Shown in pieces: positions 24,257 to 32,220 of a DNA stretch of 37,139 nt. Both the position numbers and the translations under genes were made by a program. Source of the stretch: a virus; IMG/VR virus record IMGVR_UViG_3300025873_000013, positions 1-37,139 of that record. One strand, written 5' to 3'. Below the pieces are notes generated by a model that saw nothing but the letters and a program-made list of their open reading frames with translations, searched no databases and was not told the origin of the DNA. How positions within the stretch are numbered: the first letter of the stretch is position 1; each line of letters opens with the position of its first letter.

Positions 24257-25242
24257 TAGCCTACCGTCACTCCGGTCCACTCTCCGATACCGTCTGGGTT
24301 GCGACAAACAAGAGTCAACTCATGCTTGACGGTCCCAGGCTGTGAATCCGTGGTCCTCGCCAGCTCTTCCGCAGCGGTCGGCTGCAAGAATGCCTTGGCA
24401 AGAAGGTCACGCTGGAAAACGAAACAGGTGCCAGCCGGGTTGTGACGAGACAGGTGAATGGCAAGACTTCCGAAATCCGACTCGTAGTACATGATCGAAT
24501 TGCGAAGCGTGTCACCAGCACCTTCGAGATTCCTGCGAACCGTGCTACCAGCAGTGAACGATGTGATGTTCCGTTTTCCCGCAGCGTTCGCGAGAACGGT
24601 GTCGGGCTTTGCACCCGCATCCCACAGCGTCTCCAGAAGGCCGTTGAAATCGCCTTCTGCGATCTGGTCGTTGGCAGTTCCCGTAGAATCCCCAGTTACC
24701 ACAAGGCTGTGGTCGGAGTTGTTGGTGAGCGGATTGGAATACGCATCGGCTCCAGCACCACTTGGAACAAAGGTAGCAAGGCCAGCCATGACACGGGCAG
24801 CGGGGGTGGAGGCGTTGCCACCAGCAACCGCAGCGCCGGACAGCAGAGCCTTTTCAGTGTTCCGGGCCAGTTCACGCATCGACTTGTCGAGTTGGTAAGC
24901 AAACGCATCGGTCATGCCAGCGTTCTCGACAGCCCTCATGGTGTCCGTCACCTCGAAGTCACGGCGAAGGATTGCCGTGTAGTTGCTCATGCGAACTGGT
25001 CTCCTGGCGACAACATTATCGAATGCCGCACCCTCAATCGCAGTAGCCGCACTAGCAGCCTCAAGGTCGTCGATCAACCACTCATGGGTTGTGGACCGAG
25101 CCACAGTAGAGGCGATCATCGAAAACAGCGGGGTGTCCGCTGGGTCAATGTTTGAAATAATGTCGGAGAGGTCTTCGCGGATTGATGCCGCTAATGCCGT
25201 CCCCGCAGCATTATATGAAGTTACTGAATCAATTGCAGCCAT
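24256..25242 (-). CDS. Major capsid protein, HK97-fold (SU10/DUF5309-like)
   Basis: The 328-residue product matches the SU10-type capsid pattern. An early EDLSDIISNIDPADTPLF is followed by HEWLIDDLEAAS, a DNVVARRPVRMSNYTAILRR segment, and a long helix (SMRELARNTEKALLSG) like the HK97 spine helix. Then comes a region like the A-domain, with C-terminal strands. It forms the icosahedral shell. It follows the scaffold gene directly, as expected. Ribosome binding is weak (GGTGAC), so the gene may depend on coupling to the scaffold gene and on the promoter candidate near 26111-26140. Confidence 0.8.
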   Translation of the reverse strand: MAAIDSVTSYNAAGTALAASIREDLSDIISNIDPADTPLFSMIASTVARSTTHEWLIDDLEAASAATAIEGAAFDNVVARRPVRMSNYTAILRRDFEVTDTMRAVENAGMTDAFAYQLDKSMRELARNTEKALLSGAAVAGGNASTPAARVMAGLATFVPSGAGADAYSNPLTNNSDHSLVVTGDSTGTANDQIAEGDFNGLLETLWDAGAKPDTVLANAAGKRNITSFTAGSTVRRNLEGAGDTLRNSIMYYESDFGSLAIHLSRHNPAGTCFVFQRDLLAKAFLQPTAAEELARTTDSQPGTVKHELTLVCRNPDGIGEWTGVTVG

Positions 25243-25258
25243 TGGTTATGTCACCGGG

Positions 25259-26065
25259 CTACTCAGGCTTCTTCCAGGGCTGGTGCTTCTTCAAGAACTC
25301 TTTGACATCTTCACGGGTTCCTCGCTGAGACAGTATCTCAAGATCCTTTGCCAGATCGCCCCCTGCCACTGTCGGAGGTGCCGGAGCATTCCCTTCCAAC
25401 TGAGCGGGTGTCTGAGGACCGCCACCATGCATCATTCTGCGTAGGTAGGCTGACTGTGCCGCACGATACATCCCCGTTGGGCTGTCTTTCAGGCTCGGAT
25501 CAGAGTCGTACTCCGCTGCTGCTTCCTTGAACAGTGCGCTGTTTGAATCTTTCAAGTCAGGGAACTCAGTTGTTGCCTGGTTCCAAGATTGCTCCACTAC
25601 ACCCATGAACTGCTGCTGTTGGGCTTGCTGCTGTTGTTGCTGCAACAGCCCTTCGAGCGTTTGACTCGCAGTCCCTTGTGCAGAAAGTTGGGCCATCTTG
25701 CTGATCGCTTCGACAAACCTGTCAGGGTCATTGAAGTTATCACGGGCAGTTTCCGCTAGACTCTTCAGCTGATCTGAGACCGCCCCAGAACTTTCTGGGG
25801 GTCGCGATTGAAGAAGCTCCAACTGATTCTGGAGTTCTGTCGCCTTAGCCTCGGCTTCCTTTCTCTGGTTGTTGACTTTTTGAAATCGGTCAAAAGGAAC
25901 CCTGTGGTCCCTCTTCACCTCACCAAAACCCGAGGCCGGGGTCTCAACATTAGCGTTCTCAGACTGCTCTGCCTCTACGGGAGCCGGGACTCCATCACTG
26001 GGTGTCTGGTTCCCAGTTTCACTCTCCGGTGGGGCCGCAGGATCGCCCACAATTTCACCTGCCAT
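25259..26065 (-). CDS. Scaffolding protein candidate
   Basis: The 268-residue product has the usual scaffold composition. A Pro/Glu-rich, disordered N-terminus is followed by a charged coiled coil (QRKEAEAKATELQNQLELLQ) and a Gln-rich helix (GLLQQQQQQAQQQQFM). A Lys-rich end (DVKEFLKKHQPWKKPE) is like the basic capsid-binding tail of P22 and phi29 scaffolds. It sits between portal and capsid genes. AGGAGG lies just before ATG 26065. No protease was seen nearby, so scaffold removal would need another route. Confidence 0.7.
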   Translation of the reverse strand: MAGEIVGDPAAPPESETGNQTPSDGVPAPVEAEQSENANVETPASGFGEVKRDHRVPFDRFQKVNNQRKEAEAKATELQNQLELLQSRPPESSGAVSDQLKSLAETARDNFNDPDRFVEAISKMAQLSAQGTASQTLEGLLQQQQQQAQQQQFMGVVEQSWNQATTEFPDLKDSNSALFKEAAAEYDSDPSLKDSPTGMYRAAQSAYLRRMMHGGGPQTPAQLEGNAPAPPTVAGGDLAKDLEILSQRGTREDVKEFLKKHQPWKKPE

Positions 26066-26084
26066 TCATCCTCCTAACACTGAA

Positions 26085-26101
26085 GGAAACCAAATGGTTC
26101 C
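26085..26101 (-). other. Hairpin in the scaffold leader
   Basis: GGAAACCAAATGGTTCC can form a 7-bp stem with one bulged A and a two-base turn or a slightly opened loop. It falls between the promoter candidate and the AGGAGG of the scaffold gene, so it would be in the 5' leader of that transcript. No U-tract follows; it may protect or slow the message. Confidence 0.35.
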
Positions 26102-26110
26102 CACATAGAT

Positions 26111-26140
26111 ATGAAAACCCTATCGTAAACAAAATGTCAA
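26111..26140 (-). promoter_or_regulatory. Sigma70-like promoter candidate before scaffold and capsid genes
   Basis: On the minus strand a perfect TTGACA (26140-26135) is followed after 18 bp by TTTCAT (4 of 6 consensus bases). It is in the only real gap inside the head module (26066-26136), upstream of the two proteins needed in largest amount. The -35 overlaps the stop codon of the preceding gene. The weak -10 keeps this tentative. Confidence 0.4.
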
Positions 26141-26442
26141 GCCTTATCTTCCGTTTGTACTGCTGCTTCTGCAAACACAGCGGCAAGCAAGTCCTCGATC
26201 CCCTTGGCTGCTCCACGCGATTCATGCAGGATTGCCTCTTCCCTCGACTGAATCATCGTGTTGAACAGCTCGATCTTGAGCCGCTCGGCAAGGATCTCAA
26301 ATGCCGCAAAGCGACCCGTAGCAACCAACTCGCTGAATGTAGACCTGATCTCCAGGTCTTGCTGTTCGGGCGTTAGTTGCTTCAGTCTGTCGAGTGCCCC
26401 CTCATGGATTGTCTCAAGCGACGATGTTCCCTGCTGGTTCAA
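26137..26442 (-). CDS. Hypothetical 101-residue helical protein between portal and scaffold
   Basis: The frame opens at TTG 26442, which overlaps the portal 3' end by 29 bp and follows a strong GGGGGAGG; no ATG gives a sensible length. The product is almost all helix (LDRLKQLTPEQQDLEI, FAAFEILAERLKIELFNTM) with Ala/Glu-rich C-terminus (LLAAVFAEAAV). It may be a portal or scaffold helper. The family is not recognised. The TTG start is supported by spacing only. Confidence 0.6.
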   Translation of the reverse strand: MNQQGTSSLETIHEGALDRLKQLTPEQQDLEIRSTFSELVATGRFAAFEILAERLKIELFNTMIQSREEAILHESRGAAKGIEDLLAAVFAEAAVQTEDKA

Positions 26443-28594
26443 CTGCCTCCCCCTGTTCCTGCCCCTGTTCGGGCATCATCATGTATGTCCTGCTCCCCTC
26501 GGTCTTCACCTCCGCACCCTGCTGCTGGAGTTGCTGAAGAATCGAAGGATCTCCCATCGCTGCCATGTGAAGTGCCATGTGACCCATCAGAAGCAGGGTC
26601 AGTTCTGGATCGTCTGCGTTTGCCTCAATCGCTTGTTGCAACACTGGTATGTGCAACTGGTGCGGGTTTGCCTGATCCACTGGGGCCACCATCTTCATCG
26701 TCTGCATCAACTGGATCTCTGACACCTGACGCTGGGCCGCGTCCTCCTCGAAGAGTCCTGGTCCCCGCAGCATCCTGCGAGCGGAACGGAAATCACTGTT
26801 CTCGAAGTAATCCCTCAACACCTCGTAGTGGTTGATGTACTGGCTGAATACCGGATTCGAGGCCACTTGCATATCGGCGTATGCCTTATCCACCCTGGAA
26901 CGACTGCTGATGTTGTTCATGTTGCCAGTCGGCACCAGATCGAAATCCTTGTACAGATCAAAGCGGTCAAAGACCAGTGGGTCCGGTTGCCCCCCGACAT
27001 TGATCATCACTGACATATCCCCGTACTGCGCCCAGAGGAATATCGTCTGCCGGTGCAGCCTTCGCATCGACTCCTGAAACACCTGGAGGTCCAGGTTAGC
27101 CACCATGTCGCTGACTCTGGAAATCTCGGACACCTCGGTTGCTGTCCTTCGTTCGACTCTCTGATTCACATTGGACAGGCCGAAATCAGTGATCCCGACA
27201 TACTCCTCTGCGTAAGCCTTGAGGGTTCTCTCTTCGTTGTCGAAGGAGTAGTCCAGGGCTTGCATCGTCAGCGGTTTCACATCGTCCATGCGGCGCACAG
27301 GTATGTAGGAACCAGGGCGAAACTTCAGGTTCGCCGGATTCCTGATCGAGCCTTCTCGCACAAGGAAGGTCAGGCTGTTCTGGATCGTCATGCGGTCAAG
27401 CTTCGCATTGTGCTGCGCGTTGATCTCCGTCTGGATGTCATTGAGCATCTCGGGGATACCTCTGGGTGAGTACCACCGTGGCTCATTCATCTCATGCACG
27501 AAGCGGGTAAACGGCCACATCCCATGCTCGTAAGGGTACTCAATCAATCGCAAAACTTCACGGCTCTGGGGACTGATCGTCATCACGCACTTCTCTGCGA
27601 TCCCGTCCCCGTTGATGTCGTGGTGGAAGTAAATCTCATGGACCTCGATAAACGAGGAGTTGTCGGCAGTCTGGTACATCCCCTCCCTGGACTCCTTGAT
27701 CGAGTTGATTCGGGAAGAGTCCTTGATCCGTCCCCTGGATCTCGCCTCAGAGGCGACCTGTTCGGATACCGCACGGTCATAGACTCCTCCGACACCCCTC
27801 TCCAGGATCGTCTCCGGCTTCAGGAACATCCTGTGGGCAATCCACGGCAGTTCGTCGATGTCGTCGAGTGAGTCCCATGGAACAACAATGTCTCTCGGGT
27901 CCACGAACACCCAGCGAGGAGCGTTGTACTTGGTGGCCTGGACGCTGACTTCCAGCTTGGCCTTTCCTGCCCTGAACTGCTGGGCCATTGACTTGAATGC
28001 CGCAGCATCCTCTGGGCCGTTGCCGACGATTCCCAACTGAGCAGCAAACTGAACCAGCTCCTCGTCCGTGACCTCCTCTCTGGCTACCTTGCTGATCTGC
28101 CCGTCGAGTGCAGAGATGTCCAGAACTCTGGTGGAACGCTCGGTGTGGTGTTCCCAGATGCACTTCATAAACGACATCCCGTAGGTCAGGAAGCAGTCGA
28201 TGTTATGGATCTGCGCTTCCCTTGAGCGACCCATTCGATACCTCAGAAGCCAGTCGTAGAATGCCTCGACGCGGTTTGCCCGTTCCGGGTCAGCGTCACC
28301 GAGAGGCTCGATGCTCACTACCGGGTTCATGCCAAAGACAGCATTCACGAACACAGGTTTCTGGTGACGAATAACCTTGTCTGTAAGGGGGAGGTTGATG
28401 TTGGAAGAACCGGGCCATGGGAACTCTTTTTTATTACGAATCCCGTACCGCTTCTTGTACCAAGTTTCGCACTTAGACTCCCAGCTGCTTCGGTGACTGA
28501 GCGCATCGTTGACTGCCCCCACCACCTTGTTGACCTGTTCGTCTGAGATTGCAGCGGCTACAGCCGTCACTGCTTCGGGGTTTTGTTCCACCAT
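26414..28594 (-). CDS. Portal protein, 726 residues
   Basis: The product forms the dodecameric channel at one capsid vertex. Signs are the N-terminal WYKKRYGIRNKKEFPWPGSS, then VFVNAVFGMNPVVSIEP, a wing-like central part with WVFVDPRDIVVPWDS, and EMLNDIQTEINAQHNAKLDR. The latter is a familiar portal helix that precedes the clip and stem. RPGSYIPVRRMDD and a tunnel-loop region follow. The C-terminus is Gln/Met-rich (PSILQQLQQQGAEV), like a barrel. Length and order (after large terminase, before scaffold) agree with podovirus portals. GGAGTG precedes ATG 28594. Confidence 0.85.
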   Translation of the reverse strand: MVEQNPEAVTAVAAAISDEQVNKVVGAVNDALSHRSSWESKCETWYKKRYGIRNKKEFPWPGSSNINLPLTDKVIRHQKPVFVNAVFGMNPVVSIEPLGDADPERANRVEAFYDWLLRYRMGRSREAQIHNIDCFLTYGMSFMKCIWEHHTERSTRVLDISALDGQISKVAREEVTDEELVQFAAQLGIVGNGPEDAAAFKSMAQQFRAGKAKLEVSVQATKYNAPRWVFVDPRDIVVPWDSLDDIDELPWIAHRMFLKPETILERGVGGVYDRAVSEQVASEARSRGRIKDSSRINSIKESREGMYQTADNSSFIEVHEIYFHHDINGDGIAEKCVMTISPQSREVLRLIEYPYEHGMWPFTRFVHEMNEPRWYSPRGIPEMLNDIQTEINAQHNAKLDRMTIQNSLTFLVREGSIRNPANLKFRPGSYIPVRRMDDVKPLTMQALDYSFDNEERTLKAYAEEYVGITDFGLSNVNQRVERRTATEVSEISRVSDMVANLDLQVFQESMRRLHRQTIFLWAQYGDMSVMINVGGQPDPLVFDRFDLYKDFDLVPTGNMNNISSRSRVDKAYADMQVASNPVFSQYINHYEVLRDYFENSDFRSARRMLRGPGLFEEDAAQRQVSEIQLMQTMKMVAPVDQANPHQLHIPVLQQAIEANADDPELTLLLMGHMALHMAAMGDPSILQQLQQQGAEVKTEGSRTYMMMPEQGQEQGEAVEPAGNIVA

Positions 28595-28595
28595 G

Positions 28596-30017
28596 TCACA
28601 CTCCGTATCCGGTTATTCCGTGTTCTTGTGCGTCATCTACCATGATTGCCTGTCCCATGCTGTAGGTCGGCTCGTAGTCGAGCAGATACCTCAGAGCGTC
28701 AATCATGTCCTTTCCCGTCTCGTCGGGTCTCTCTCTTGCTCCGTACTCTTTCTCCATATCCCTGGTATTCCAGATATAGTTCTCAAATGCCCAGATCATG
28801 TTCCTGCATGACTTAGCCACAACCAGCTTTGGCTCGCCAATGTCAGTCCTGAGCCTCTCATGGATTCTCTGGTGCCCCAACTGAATGTCGTTATTGATCT
28901 CCGCGTAGAAGTCCAGGCCATGGTTTGCGTACTCGTCGATCAATGTGTTCCCCGTCATCACTGAGGGGGTCTTGCCGAAGTTAGGGTCAATGATCCTTTC
29001 ATACAACTTCTCTGAACCCTCTTCGGTGCGAATGATTGCTGTGTAATCCCTGACGGACTTGTGAGCTGTCTTTATCTTTGCAAACTCGTCTCTGGGCCAT
29101 TCCCGGTAGCAAATGATCTGGTCCCTTGGGTTCACGGCGAACCACGCGATGTAACTCGGTCTTCGGTCGTGCGGGTCCATGACCATGAAACGAGGCCACT
29201 CATCGGGGATCGTGAAGTCGTCAACCGTATGTTTATCCCTGCTGAATGTGGGAAAGATCGAGCCACTCAGGTGGCTGAACTTGCCGTGAATCCTGGCCTC
29301 AATCTCTTCAGGGTTCAGGTCTGCTATGAAGGACTCCTTCTCTTCTTCCGGTATGTGGGGGTTATCCATGAGGTCGAGATGGAAGGTGCTGATCCTGTCG
29401 CTGTCTGCCTTTGCGTACAGTTCGGTGTAGATCCATGGGCAGCTAAGAGGGGTCAAGGTAAACCAGATCCGTCCACCGTGATCCAGGCATCCCCTCCTGA
29501 TGGAAACAAACACCGGCCTCGGAGGTGGTTCATCGAACCAGACTCCGTGCCAATCGTGGCCCTCGTATGTTGCAGCGTCTTGCTTGTATGAGCCGATGAA
29601 GAGCCTTGAGCCGGTACGAAATGTCAGGATCTCTGGGAACCCGTCCGTCCCATTCCTCACATGGGTGATCCAATCCTTTGGACAAAAAGACCTGATCTTC
29701 TTCATCAGGATCTTGTCCACGGACTTCCTGCGGTCATTGACCATGGCAAGAATGTCCACGGCACCGGGCGGTAAGTAGTCCCTGTTGCCGTCTGGCCGGA
29801 ACCCCATGACATGGGAAATCGCCTCGATCACGCCAACGGTAGACTTCCCGGTTCGGTTCCCCCCGGTGATGAGTCTTATCTTTGAGTGGCAGTTGAGGAA
29901 GGCTTGCTGGTCGCCATACGGCTCGAAGAAAAGGAACGGACACTCTTCCATGACCCGTTGCTTTTCCTTCAGACGACGAAACTCGTCCTCAAGGGTGTCT
30001 CTTTTCTCTTCACTCAT
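28596..30017 (-). CDS. terL: Terminase large subunit
   Basis: The packaging motor and nuclease, 473 residues. The ATPase half shows Walker A GGNRTGKS (52-59), Walker B GVWFDEPP (158-165) and a coupling motif FTLTP (186-190). The nuclease half carries the expected acidic residues: VMDPHDRR (D281), RIIDPNFGK (D344) and KDMIDALRY (D437/D440). It pumps DNA into the prohead through the portal and cuts concatemers. It overlaps the small terminase gene by 8 bp and has GAGGACG before the ATG. All key residues are visible, so it is probably functional. Confidence 0.9.
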   Translation of the reverse strand: MSEEKRDTLEDEFRRLKEKQRVMEECPFLFFEPYGDQQAFLNCHSKIRLITGGNRTGKSTVGVIEAISHVMGFRPDGNRDYLPPGAVDILAMVNDRRKSVDKILMKKIRSFCPKDWITHVRNGTDGFPEILTFRTGSRLFIGSYKQDAATYEGHDWHGVWFDEPPPRPVFVSIRRGCLDHGGRIWFTLTPLSCPWIYTELYAKADSDRISTFHLDLMDNPHIPEEEKESFIADLNPEEIEARIHGKFSHLSGSIFPTFSRDKHTVDDFTIPDEWPRFMVMDPHDRRPSYIAWFAVNPRDQIICYREWPRDEFAKIKTAHKSVRDYTAIIRTEEGSEKLYERIIDPNFGKTPSVMTGNTLIDEYANHGLDFYAEINNDIQLGHQRIHERLRTDIGEPKLVVAKSCRNMIWAFENYIWNTRDMEKEYGARERPDETGKDMIDALRYLLDYEPTYSMGQAIMVDDAQEHGITGYGV

Positions 30018-30723
30018 CGTCCTCCTCGGTCATTGACAGTTCTCCCACACTCTTCCTCAACTGAACAACCTGCGCCTGGAGTTCCGTGGTTGGAAGTTTT
30101 GTCGGATCAAAACCAACGCTCACCCCCACCATGTTCACTTCAGGCTTCGAGAGTTCCGGGTAGAACACCTTGAGGAAATGCTCCATGCTTCGGACATCCC
30201 CGTCCCTTGCCTTCTTGAAGAGAGCGATGGCTACCTCATGGCCGTTGTCTCGCACCATTCTCATGGTGAAGTCCTGAACGAGAGCCTTCACATCTGATCG
30301 AGCAAGACCATGTATTTTCCCCTTGAAATACTCATTGGCCTTTTGTCTTGCCTCCCCGACCTCCATGTCGCAGTCCGAGGCATTGAAGAAGACCAGCTCG
30401 GTGTAACGCATCGACCACCAGAGCAGGTATACCCCCAGTTCTTTTGTAGTATTTACCCCTAGAATATCCTCAAGTTTCAGAAGCATCCGTTCGAGCTGGC
30501 TGTCCTTCTCAAGCGCGTGTTCAATCTTCAGGCGAGAAAGCGGCCCAGCGGAGATCGGAAACATACGAGATAAGGACTTTGCGAAGTCAAACAGGCGAGA
30601 CTTGGCCTTTTCCGGCAACTCGCGGATGGCAGCGGTGCCAGCGTCCCTCCCTGATTTGATGAGGGCAGGGACCAATATCGGCCTCTGGTCAGGGTCTTCC
30701 CCGGCAGGTTGTACGGTTTCCAT
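30010..30723 (-). CDS. Terminase small subunit candidate
   Basis: The first gene of the leftward unit, 237 residues, directly before the large terminase. It is mostly helical: SRLFDFAKSLSRMFPISAG, then LERMLLKLEDILGVNTTKEL, MVRDNGHEVAIALFKKA and RDGDVRSMEHFLKVFYPEL. The middle is a plausible oligomerisation core and the C-terminus a docking tail (ELSMTEEDDE). It would recognise phage DNA at the packaging start. No textbook helix-turn-helix stands out, so the call is by place, size and fold. ATG 30723 has no ribosome binding site; TTG 30675, preceded by AGAGG, is an alternative start. Confidence 0.65.
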   Translation of the reverse strand: METVQPAGEDPDQRPILVPALIKSGRDAGTAAIRELPEKAKSRLFDFAKSLSRMFPISAGPLSRLKIEHALEKDSQLERMLLKLEDILGVNTTKELGVYLLWWSMRYTELVFFNASDCDMEVGEARQKANEYFKGKIHGLARSDVKALVQDFTMRMVRDNGHEVAIALFKKARDGDVRSMEHFLKVFYPELSKPEVNMVGVSVGFDPTKLPTTELQAQVVQLRKSVGELSMTEEDDE

Positions 30724-30729
30724 AGGGTA

Positions 30730-30758
30730 TACATACCAAAACCGCCGACATTTACCAA
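30730..30758 (-). promoter_or_regulatory. Leftward promoter candidate for the late operon
   Basis: On the minus strand TTGGTA (30758-30753) and TATGTA (30735-30730) are 17 bp apart. Transcription would begin near 30723, the first base of the terminase small subunit ATG, so the message could be leaderless. An inverted repeat around GGTATACATACC overlaps the -10. This is the only intergenic region from which the late unit can start. Confidence 0.4.
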
Positions 30759-30820
30759 CACCCGTAGTGTGCTTCTATCTTTTGATATGGGACCATCTGA
30801 AGCGAAGAAGCGACACCCCC

Positions 30821-30848
30821 TTCATAGGAAACTTCTTGTTCCTATATA
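30821..30848 (+). promoter_or_regulatory. Rightward promoter/operator candidate
   Basis: TTCATA (30821-30826) and TATATA (30843-30848) are 16 bp apart. The inverted pair TAGGAA (30825-30830) and TTCCTA (30839-30844) overlaps them. TTCCTATATA at 30839 repeats half of the palindrome at 592-605. Together they look like a promoter covered by an operator for the rightward unit. Confidence 0.4.
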
Positions 30849-30861
30849 CCTATACGGTTAG

Positions 30862-30884
30862 CCTCCCCCCAAGAAAGGGGGAGG
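30862..30884 (+). promoter_or_regulatory. Hairpin that sequesters the ribosome binding site of the next gene
   Basis: CCTCCCCC (30862-30869) pairs perfectly with GGGGGAGG (30877-30884) across a 7-nt loop. The 3' arm is the Shine-Dalgarno sequence itself, ending one base before the ATG at 30886. An all G/C stem of 8 bp should keep the start closed unless something opens it. No U-tract follows, so it is not a terminator. Confidence 0.65.
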
Positions 30885-30885
30885 A

Positions 30886-31563
30886 ATGCCCAGACTCAAG
30901 CAGGGTCAAAAGCCAATGGGAGTGCTGATCGTCACTTGCGACGACCGCACGAAGGAGCGGCTAAAGCTGGCTGCTGAACACTTTGGCCTGTCGATGAGTT
31001 GCCTGACCAGGCTGCTCATAAACTCACACTTGCCGGACAACACAACGCTCAGGGAACGGATCGAGAAGTTCCCAACGGGGGTCTCATGGATGCCTGACAT
31101 GGAGCCGAAAGAGCCACCGGACAACATAAAGGTGGACCGCAAGGAGCCTGTCAATATCGACTGGGAGTCCGTCAAAAAGTGGTGGAACCAGGATGTGAGA
31201 CTTCTTCTCAGCAAGCCAAAGATCACCCAACTCAGCATCACAAGGAAGGCCAAGGTCAAGCGAAGGATTCTCGAAGACCCGGACATCCTCGACAAGATCA
31301 AGGAAGAGGCGCACTTCGTTGGTCGGTTCTTCATGGAATCCAACTCATGGGGCGGGTTCGACTGGCTATTCAAATCAAAATCAAATGCGGATAAGTTTCT
31401 CGAAGGACACTACCGAGCCAGGATTTCCAAGGACACCCCCGAGGTTCCTGCCGTCTGGTCCGTGCCGAGTTGGTTCCCGAAGGACTGGAGACAGAACGCC
31501 AGCTTCAGGAAGAAAGCTCTCGAACTGGGGTGCAAGCCGAAGCAACTTGAGGAGGGAGAATGA
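30886..31563 (+). CDS. Ribbon-helix-helix DNA-binding protein candidate
   Basis: The 225-residue product has at residues 12-47 a strand (GVLIVTCDD), a helix (RTKERLKLAAEHFG) and a second helix (SMSCLTRLLINS). This is the order and spacing of the Arc/CopG ribbon-helix-helix fold. The rest (about 60-225) is basic and Trp-rich (SWGGFDWLFKSKSNADKFLE, PSWFPKDWRQNASFRKKA), of unknown role. It is the first gene of the rightward unit, next to the divergent promoters, and its start is locked in a hairpin. It is therefore the best candidate for the regulator of the phage switch, by inference. The function of the C-terminal part is unclear. Confidence 0.55.
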   Translation: MPRLKQGQKPMGVLIVTCDDRTKERLKLAAEHFGLSMSCLTRLLINSHLPDNTTLRERIEKFPTGVSWMPDMEPKEPPDNIKVDRKEPVNIDWESVKKWWNQDVRLLLSKPKITQLSITRKAKVKRRILEDPDILDKIKEEAHFVGRFFMESNSWGGFDWLFKSKSNADKFLEGHYRARISKDTPEVPAVWSVPSWFPKDWRQNASFRKKALELGCKPKQLEEGE

Positions 31564-32108
31564 CAGAACCAATCAACCCCCCGGAGTTCACGCACAACTT
31601 CCCCGACCTCATCTCAAGGGAGGAGAGGACCATCACCGTTGGGGTCATTCCAACGCCAGGAAAGGTGGCCTTGTGGATCAGCCAGCCGGGTGGCAACCCG
31701 CTGTGCCTGGTCTGGGAAAACCCCTCCGAGGGGAACCATCTCCTCACACATAGCCCGGTAGAGGAGGATTCAGGGTCGGTAGCCAACTTCAGGGATCTCT
31801 GCACCACCATGGGCCTTTCAGCCACTACCATGAACCAGATCCAGAGACAGGCAGAGGATGCTCACTCATGGATTGAAGCGCACCCGCTTCCTGCTAATGT
31901 AGCCAAGTCAAGCAGACAATACTTCGAGGGGGTCTGTGAGAGCCGTGACGCTCTCAGAGAGGCCCGTTTATCTGGACTTTCCGATTCCATACTTCTGCTT
32001 GAAGGAGAGACAATAGATGAAGCGTTCGAGAGAGTTGACCGTGAGTACAAACGGACGCTCAAGATCCTGAAGAGTCTAGCGGAGGAGTTCAACGATGACG
32101 ATTTTTGA
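31560..32108 (+). CDS. Hypothetical 182-residue protein
   Basis: ATG 31560 overlaps the upstream stop (ATGA) and follows GAGGGAG. The N-terminal half is strand-like (ERTITVGVIPTPGKVALWIS). The C-terminal half is helical and charged, from about residue 75, with a long helix (DEAFERVDREYKRTLKILKS). No known motif. It is coupled to the ribbon-helix-helix gene, so they may act together; this is inference. The strongly structured region 32123-32208 follows its stop. Confidence 0.65.
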   Translation: MTEPINPPEFTHNFPDLISREERTITVGVIPTPGKVALWISQPGGNPLCLVWENPSEGNHLLTHSPVEEDSGSVANFRDLCTTMGLSATTMNQIQRQAEDAHSWIEAHPLPANVAKSSRQYFEGVCESRDALREARLSGLSDSILLLEGETIDEAFERVDREYKRTLKILKSLAEEFNDDDF

Positions 32109-32122
32109 GCCAGCTCCAGAAT

Positions 32123-32208
32123 AAGGAATATAGGGCGACCCTGAAGAACTCCGAAATCCACTGCATTCCTTCCATTTCGAGTTCAAACCACACCTCCCAG
32201 GGTCGCCC
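32123..32208 (+). ncRNA. Structured RNA candidate with possible pseudoknot
   Basis: Three nested complementarities occupy the 112-bp gap before 32221. The outer stem GGGCGACCCTG (32133-32143) pairs with CAGGGTCGCCC (32198-32208), 11 bp perfect. The inner stem GAACTCCGAAAT (32146-32157) pairs with ATTTCGAGTTC (32174-32184), with one bulged C. AAGGAAT (32123-32129) is also complementary to ATTCCTT in the apical loop (32165-32171), which would make a pseudoknot. The structure ends 12 bases before an ATG that lacks a ribosome binding site. It could be a cis-acting translation control element or a small RNA; a DNA-level role is the alternative. Confidence 0.5.
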
Positions 32209-32220
32209 GCTTTACCTACC

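Noticed and set aside
30528-30761. Alternative 77-residue leftward frame over the start of the small terminase gene
   Set aside because: It overlaps the terminase frame, has no family pattern, and does not couple to the next gene.
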